Of a DNA stretch of 64,000 bases, positions 61,090 through 64,000 are shown in pieces (positions within the stretch are counted from its first letter, which is position 1; the number at the start of each line of letters is the position of its first letter). Source of the DNA: DASUGC01 sp035606665 (GTDB lineage Bacteria; Acidobacteriota; Vicinamibacteria; Vicinamibacterales; SCN-69-37); contig DATNEY010000038.1 in NCBI GenBank assembly GCA_035606665.1, forward strand, positions 1 to 64,000, read 5' to 3'. The position numbers and the translations under genes are program-made. The notes beneath the pieces are model-generated. The model was not told the origin of the DNA. It saw only the letters and a program-made list of their open reading frames with translations, and did no database searches.

Positions 61090-63180
61090 GTGTCACGAGC
61101 AGCCCTCATAGTCCTCTGCACAATACTGCTCCTGGGCCCGGCCGCCGTCGCTGACGTCGGCCAGGTACCCGGCGGGCAGGCGTCTCAGACCCCGGCACAA
61201 CCGCCTAAATCAACGGCCCTGATCGTCGGCCGCGTCATCGACGGATCGACTGGGCAGCCGATCCCCGAGGCAGTCGTCACGCTGACGCCGCCAGGCGGCC
61301 GCGGTGCCCGCGGCGCGATGCCCGGCAGCGGCGCATCCCCGGAAATGCAGCAGGCGATGGAAGCCGCGATCGCAGCGGCTGCCGCTGCGGCGGGACGCGG
61401 CGGATCCGGTCAAACGCGCGTGATGACGGGCGCCGACGGGCGTTTTGTTTTTCACAGCCTTCCGCCCGGACAGTTTCAGCTCGCAGCGACACTGACGGGC
61501 TATACCTCGAACCTCTCAGTCAGTATTTCGCCCGCGCTCGCCGGCCTGATGGGCGGCGTCTCCGCGCAGCAATCCTCGACTTCACTGCCGCTCAAGGAAG
61601 GCGAGTTCGCGACAGGCGTCACGCTGCGTCTATGGAAGTTCGGCGTGATCACCGGCACCGTCCTCGACGACGCAGGCGAGCCGGCGATCGGCCTCATGGT
61701 GCAGGTCGCGCGCAAGGTGATGACGGCGGGCCGCGTGCGGTACGTGCCGGCGTGGACGGCGCGCACGGACGATCGCGGTGCGTACCGGATCTCATCGATC
61801 GTTCCCGGCGACTACCTCGTGGTCGTGCCGCAGGCGCAAGTCTCGATGCCGACGGCAATCATGAGCGGCATCATCGACGCCGTGACCGGTGGCGGCGGAC
61901 CAAATCCGACGGCGGGTCTCGCGCTCATGGATCTGATGAGCTCGGGCGTGATGCCGACGGATGCAATGTCGAGCGGCGTACGCATCGGCGATTTCATGGT
62001 GGCGTCGAGCGGATCCGTGCCGCTGGTCGGACCCGGCGGCCGGCTGATGGCGTATCAGACGACGTTTTATCCGGGCGCAGCGGCGCCGTCGCAGGCGTCG
62101 CCCGTGACCCTCAAGTCAGGCGAGGAGCGCACCGACGTCAACTTCCAGCTGCGGCTGATTCCGACGGCACGCGTGAGTGGCACCGCCATCGGGCCCGAGG
62201 GCCCAATCGCCAACCTGGGCGTCCGTCTGGTCGTTCCCGGTGACGGCGTCGTGAGCGAGTCCGAGTTCGATGTCGCGACGGCGATCACGAAGGCCGACGG
62301 AACGTTTTCATTCTTCGGCGTGCCGCCCGGCCAGTTTCTGCTCAAAGCCCAGAAGCAACCTCGTCCCGAGATTCCGGCCTCGGCGCTTGCCGGCAACCCG
62401 GCGGCGATGTCGATGTTCGGCGGCGGCGTACCGGCCGGATCGAAAATCACGATGTTCGCCTCCACGCCAATCAGCGTGGCGAGCGCGGACATCGATGCCC
62501 TGACGCTGTCGCTCACGCCCGGATACAAAGTGAGCGGCCGTGTTGAGTTCGAAAGCGCGACCGGGCGGCCTGCACCAGTAGCCGCGCAGATACAGAGCGT
62601 GGCAGTCGGGCTCCTGCCCGTGGATGGCCGGATGCCGAACCTCATGGCGATGGCGACGCCGGATCGCGCGAACCAGCAGGGCGAGTTCCAGACGAAGGGC
62701 TACGAGAGCGGCAAGTACTTCCTGCAGCTCAACCCGGTCGGCATGTGGCAGGTGAAATCCGCGATGATCGGCGGCCGCGACATTCTCGATGCGCCGCTCG
62801 AAATCCGCGATGCCGACGCCTCGAGTGTCGTCGTGACCTACACCGACAAACTGGGGCAGATCACCGGCACCGTGAGGGCGCCCGGTGAAACCGATCTCTC
62901 CGAGACCGCGATCGTGATGCTTCCGGCGGACTATCGCACGTGGATCAACAACGGGATGAATCCGCGGCGGTCACGCACCGTACGGGCGACGAGACCCGGC
63001 GCGTTCACAATTGCCGCTGTTCCCGCGGGCGACTATCTTCTCGTCGCGCTCGATCGATCGGCGCCGGCCGACCTGCAGGATCCGGCGAACGTCGAAGCGC
63101 TGGCCCGCATCGGGACGAGAGTGACCGTTGCGGCGGACCCGGTCACCGCGAATCTCGACAAGACGAAAGTGGGGCGGTGA
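61090..63180 (+). CDS. Exported CarboxypepD_reg multidomain protein
   Basis: 696 aa from GTG 61090. A signal peptide (1-22) and a Pro/Gln linker precede three or more carboxypeptidase-regulatory-like domains: ALIVGRVIDGSTGQPIPEAVVTLTPPG, DGRFVFHSLPPGQFQLAATLTGY, DDRGAYRISSIVPGDYLVVVP, DGTFSFFGVPPGQFLLKAQ. A Met/Ala-rich insertion lies near 75-105. Surface or periplasmic structural role. The next gene overlaps by TGATG, so the two are made together. Confidence 0.88.
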   Translation: MSRAALIVLCTILLLGPAAVADVGQVPGGQASQTPAQPPKSTALIVGRVIDGSTGQPIPEAVVTLTPPGGRGARGAMPGSGASPEMQQAMEAAIAAAAAAAGRGGSGQTRVMTGADGRFVFHSLPPGQFQLAATLTGYTSNLSVSISPALAGLMGGVSAQQSSTSLPLKEGEFATGVTLRLWKFGVITGTVLDDAGEPAIGLMVQVARKVMTAGRVRYVPAWTARTDDRGAYRISSIVPGDYLVVVPQAQVSMPTAIMSGIIDAVTGGGGPNPTAGLALMDLMSSGVMPTDAMSSGVRIGDFMVASSGSVPLVGPGGRLMAYQTTFYPGAAAPSQASPVTLKSGEERTDVNFQLRLIPTARVSGTAIGPEGPIANLGVRLVVPGDGVVSESEFDVATAITKADGTFSFFGVPPGQFLLKAQKQPRPEIPASALAGNPAAMSMFGGGVPAGSKITMFASTPISVASADIDALTLSLTPGYKVSGRVEFESATGRPAPVAAQIQSVAVGLLPVDGRMPNLMAMATPDRANQQGEFQTKGYESGKYFLQLNPVGMWQVKSAMIGGRDILDAPLEIRDADASSVVVTYTDKLGQITGTVRAPGETDLSETAIVMLPADYRTWINNGMNPRRSRTVRATRPGAFTIAAVPAGDYLLVALDRSAPADLQDPANVEALARIGTRVTVAADPVTANLDKTKVGR

Positions 63181-64000
63181 TGGCGAGGGGCACCGCGAGA
63201 TTCTTCAAAGCCCTGGTCGTCGCCAGCCTTTTCTGTGGCGTGTCGACCGCCTCCGTGCTCTCTGTGTCCCAGCAGGGCACGGCGCGAGACACACGCGCGA
63301 CCGCAACTCAACCGAAGGGCACATCCGAGCTGACCGTCGTCGTTTCCACCGATGAACAGAACAGCCGGCCGCTCCGCCGCGTCAGCGTCTCGATTCAGGC
63401 AGGTGAACTGGATATTCCCAACATCGGCGTCACCGATGACGATGGCCGCGTGGTGTTCAGGAATCTCGCTCCCGGCAACTATCTTCTGACGGCCTCGCGC
63501 GCCGGCTACGTGCGCACGTTCTACGGTTCGAAGCTTCCGGGCCGGGGACCGGGCATCGCGGTGGCCGTGCTCGACGGGCAGAAGGCAGTGAGCGTCGGGA
63601 TTCGGATGCTACGCGGAAGTGTTCTCACCGGCACGGTGCGTACATCAAGCGGCCGCCCGGCTCAGAACCAGCAGGTGCAAGCCGTCATGGTGAAGTCCGG
63701 CGGCGGCGATCGCCGCGCCGTGAATATCGAGGGCGGGCTCGGCGGCGCTTCGACGGACGATCGCGGTGTCTTTCGAATCTTCGGCCTCGCGCCCGGCGAC
63801 TACATCGTCAATGTGCCGACGACCGTGTTCGGATCCGAGGAACTGCGTCCGGTGACGACTGGCGAGCTCAGCTGGGCGGATTCGGTGGTGGCGGGCGGGG
63901 CGACTGCCGCGCCTCCTTCAGGAGTGCCGCCGGCTCCAGCGGGCGCACCATCTCTCGCGTACGCGCCGGTCTACTTCCCTGGGACGACTGTCGTCAGCGA
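63180..64000 (+). CDS. Exported CarboxypepD_reg protein (partial, runs off the right edge)
   Basis: Open for 273 codons from ATG 63180, which overlaps the previous stop (TGATG). A signal peptide (about 1-38) is followed by LTVVVSTDEQNSRPLRRVSVSI, DDDGRVVFRNLAPGNYLLTASRAGY and DDRGVFRIFGLAPGDYIVNVP, the same regulatory-domain signatures as the two larger proteins. LAYAPVYFPGTT near the edge matches the 'FYPGTT' segment of those paralogs. The C-terminus is not in the window. Confidence 0.85.
   Translation, partial: MARGTARFFKALVVASLFCGVSTASVLSVSQQGTARDTRATATQPKGTSELTVVVSTDEQNSRPLRRVSVSIQAGELDIPNIGVTDDDGRVVFRNLAPGNYLLTASRAGYVRTFYGSKLPGRGPGIAVAVLDGQKAVSVGIRMLRGSVLTGTVRTSSGRPAQNQQVQAVMVKSGGGDRRAVNIEGGLGGASTDDRGVFRIFGLAPGDYIVNVPTTVFGSEELRPVTTGELSWADSVVAGGATAAPPSGVPPAPAGAPSLAYAPVYFPGTTVVS

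Overview
The window is GC-rich, densely coding DNA, most likely from an uncultured Acidobacteriota close to Vicinamibacteria. The lineage call rests on gene families. There are two orphan 'ADOP' MacB-like permeases, a PadR regulator coupled to membrane proteins, a Ser/Thr kinase fused to PD40 propellers, one-component regulators beginning with the DSWKEIA..RTVQRWE helix-turn-helix, several carboxypeptidase-regulatory-domain (CarboxypepD_reg) surface proteins and a PEP-CTERM protein. I see no tRNA, rRNA, CRISPR array, intact transposase or integrase.

Layout. 1-3.3 kb: a giant secreted protein, cut by the left edge, with a metallophosphatase and the start of a second phosphatase. 3.4-8.1 kb: an operon (minus strand) of M28 peptidase, 3-methyladenine glycosylase and ADOP permease. 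8.1-9.3 kb: double cyclophilin. 9.3-12.9 kb: dinB, PadR and two tandem Wzz-like membrane proteins, one frameshifted. 13-16.4 kb: propeller lipoprotein and a BaeSR-like two-component operon. 16.4-27.3 kb: second ADOP permease, CarboxypepD_reg protein, DUF4870, amidohydrolase, VWA-like protein, PQQ propeller with EF-hands and a GT-C-like membrane protein. 27.3-39.7 kb: topoisomerase subunit A, cytochrome c, proline dehydrogenase, fumarase, a membrane HTH-propeller-LamG regulator divergent from a PEP-CTERM gene, and sucA-sucB. 39.7-47.0 kb: kinase with a Cys-tailed small protein, small envelope proteins and topoisomerase subunit B.

47.0-53.0 kb looks accessory. The 3' end of the topoisomerase B gene is duplicated as a decayed copy, followed by many short genes: Cys-rich orphans, VOC, frameshifted DUF2200, DUF2278, DoxX-like, DUF488 and an AAC(6')-like acetyltransferase. 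53.2-64 kb returns to housekeeping and envelope genes: Tat-exported Mo enzyme, SGNH hydrolase, DUF3052, esterase, MFS, an exosortase-associated CPBP protease and two CarboxypepD_reg proteins, the last cut by the right edge.

Three signals run across the window. First, eight genes have a TAnnnT -10 box exactly 6-7 nt before the start codon, which predicts leaderless mRNAs. Several divergent pairs share one overlapping -10 element. Second, intergenic cloverleaf palindromes (GTAGG / GGCGGCCCT / CCGGGGCT modules) sit at gene ends, and two genes have their stop codon inside one. Third, tandem 'word' repeats such as GGGTTCA fill gaps, and one appears to end a gene. Two apparent single-base frameshifts may be assembly errors.
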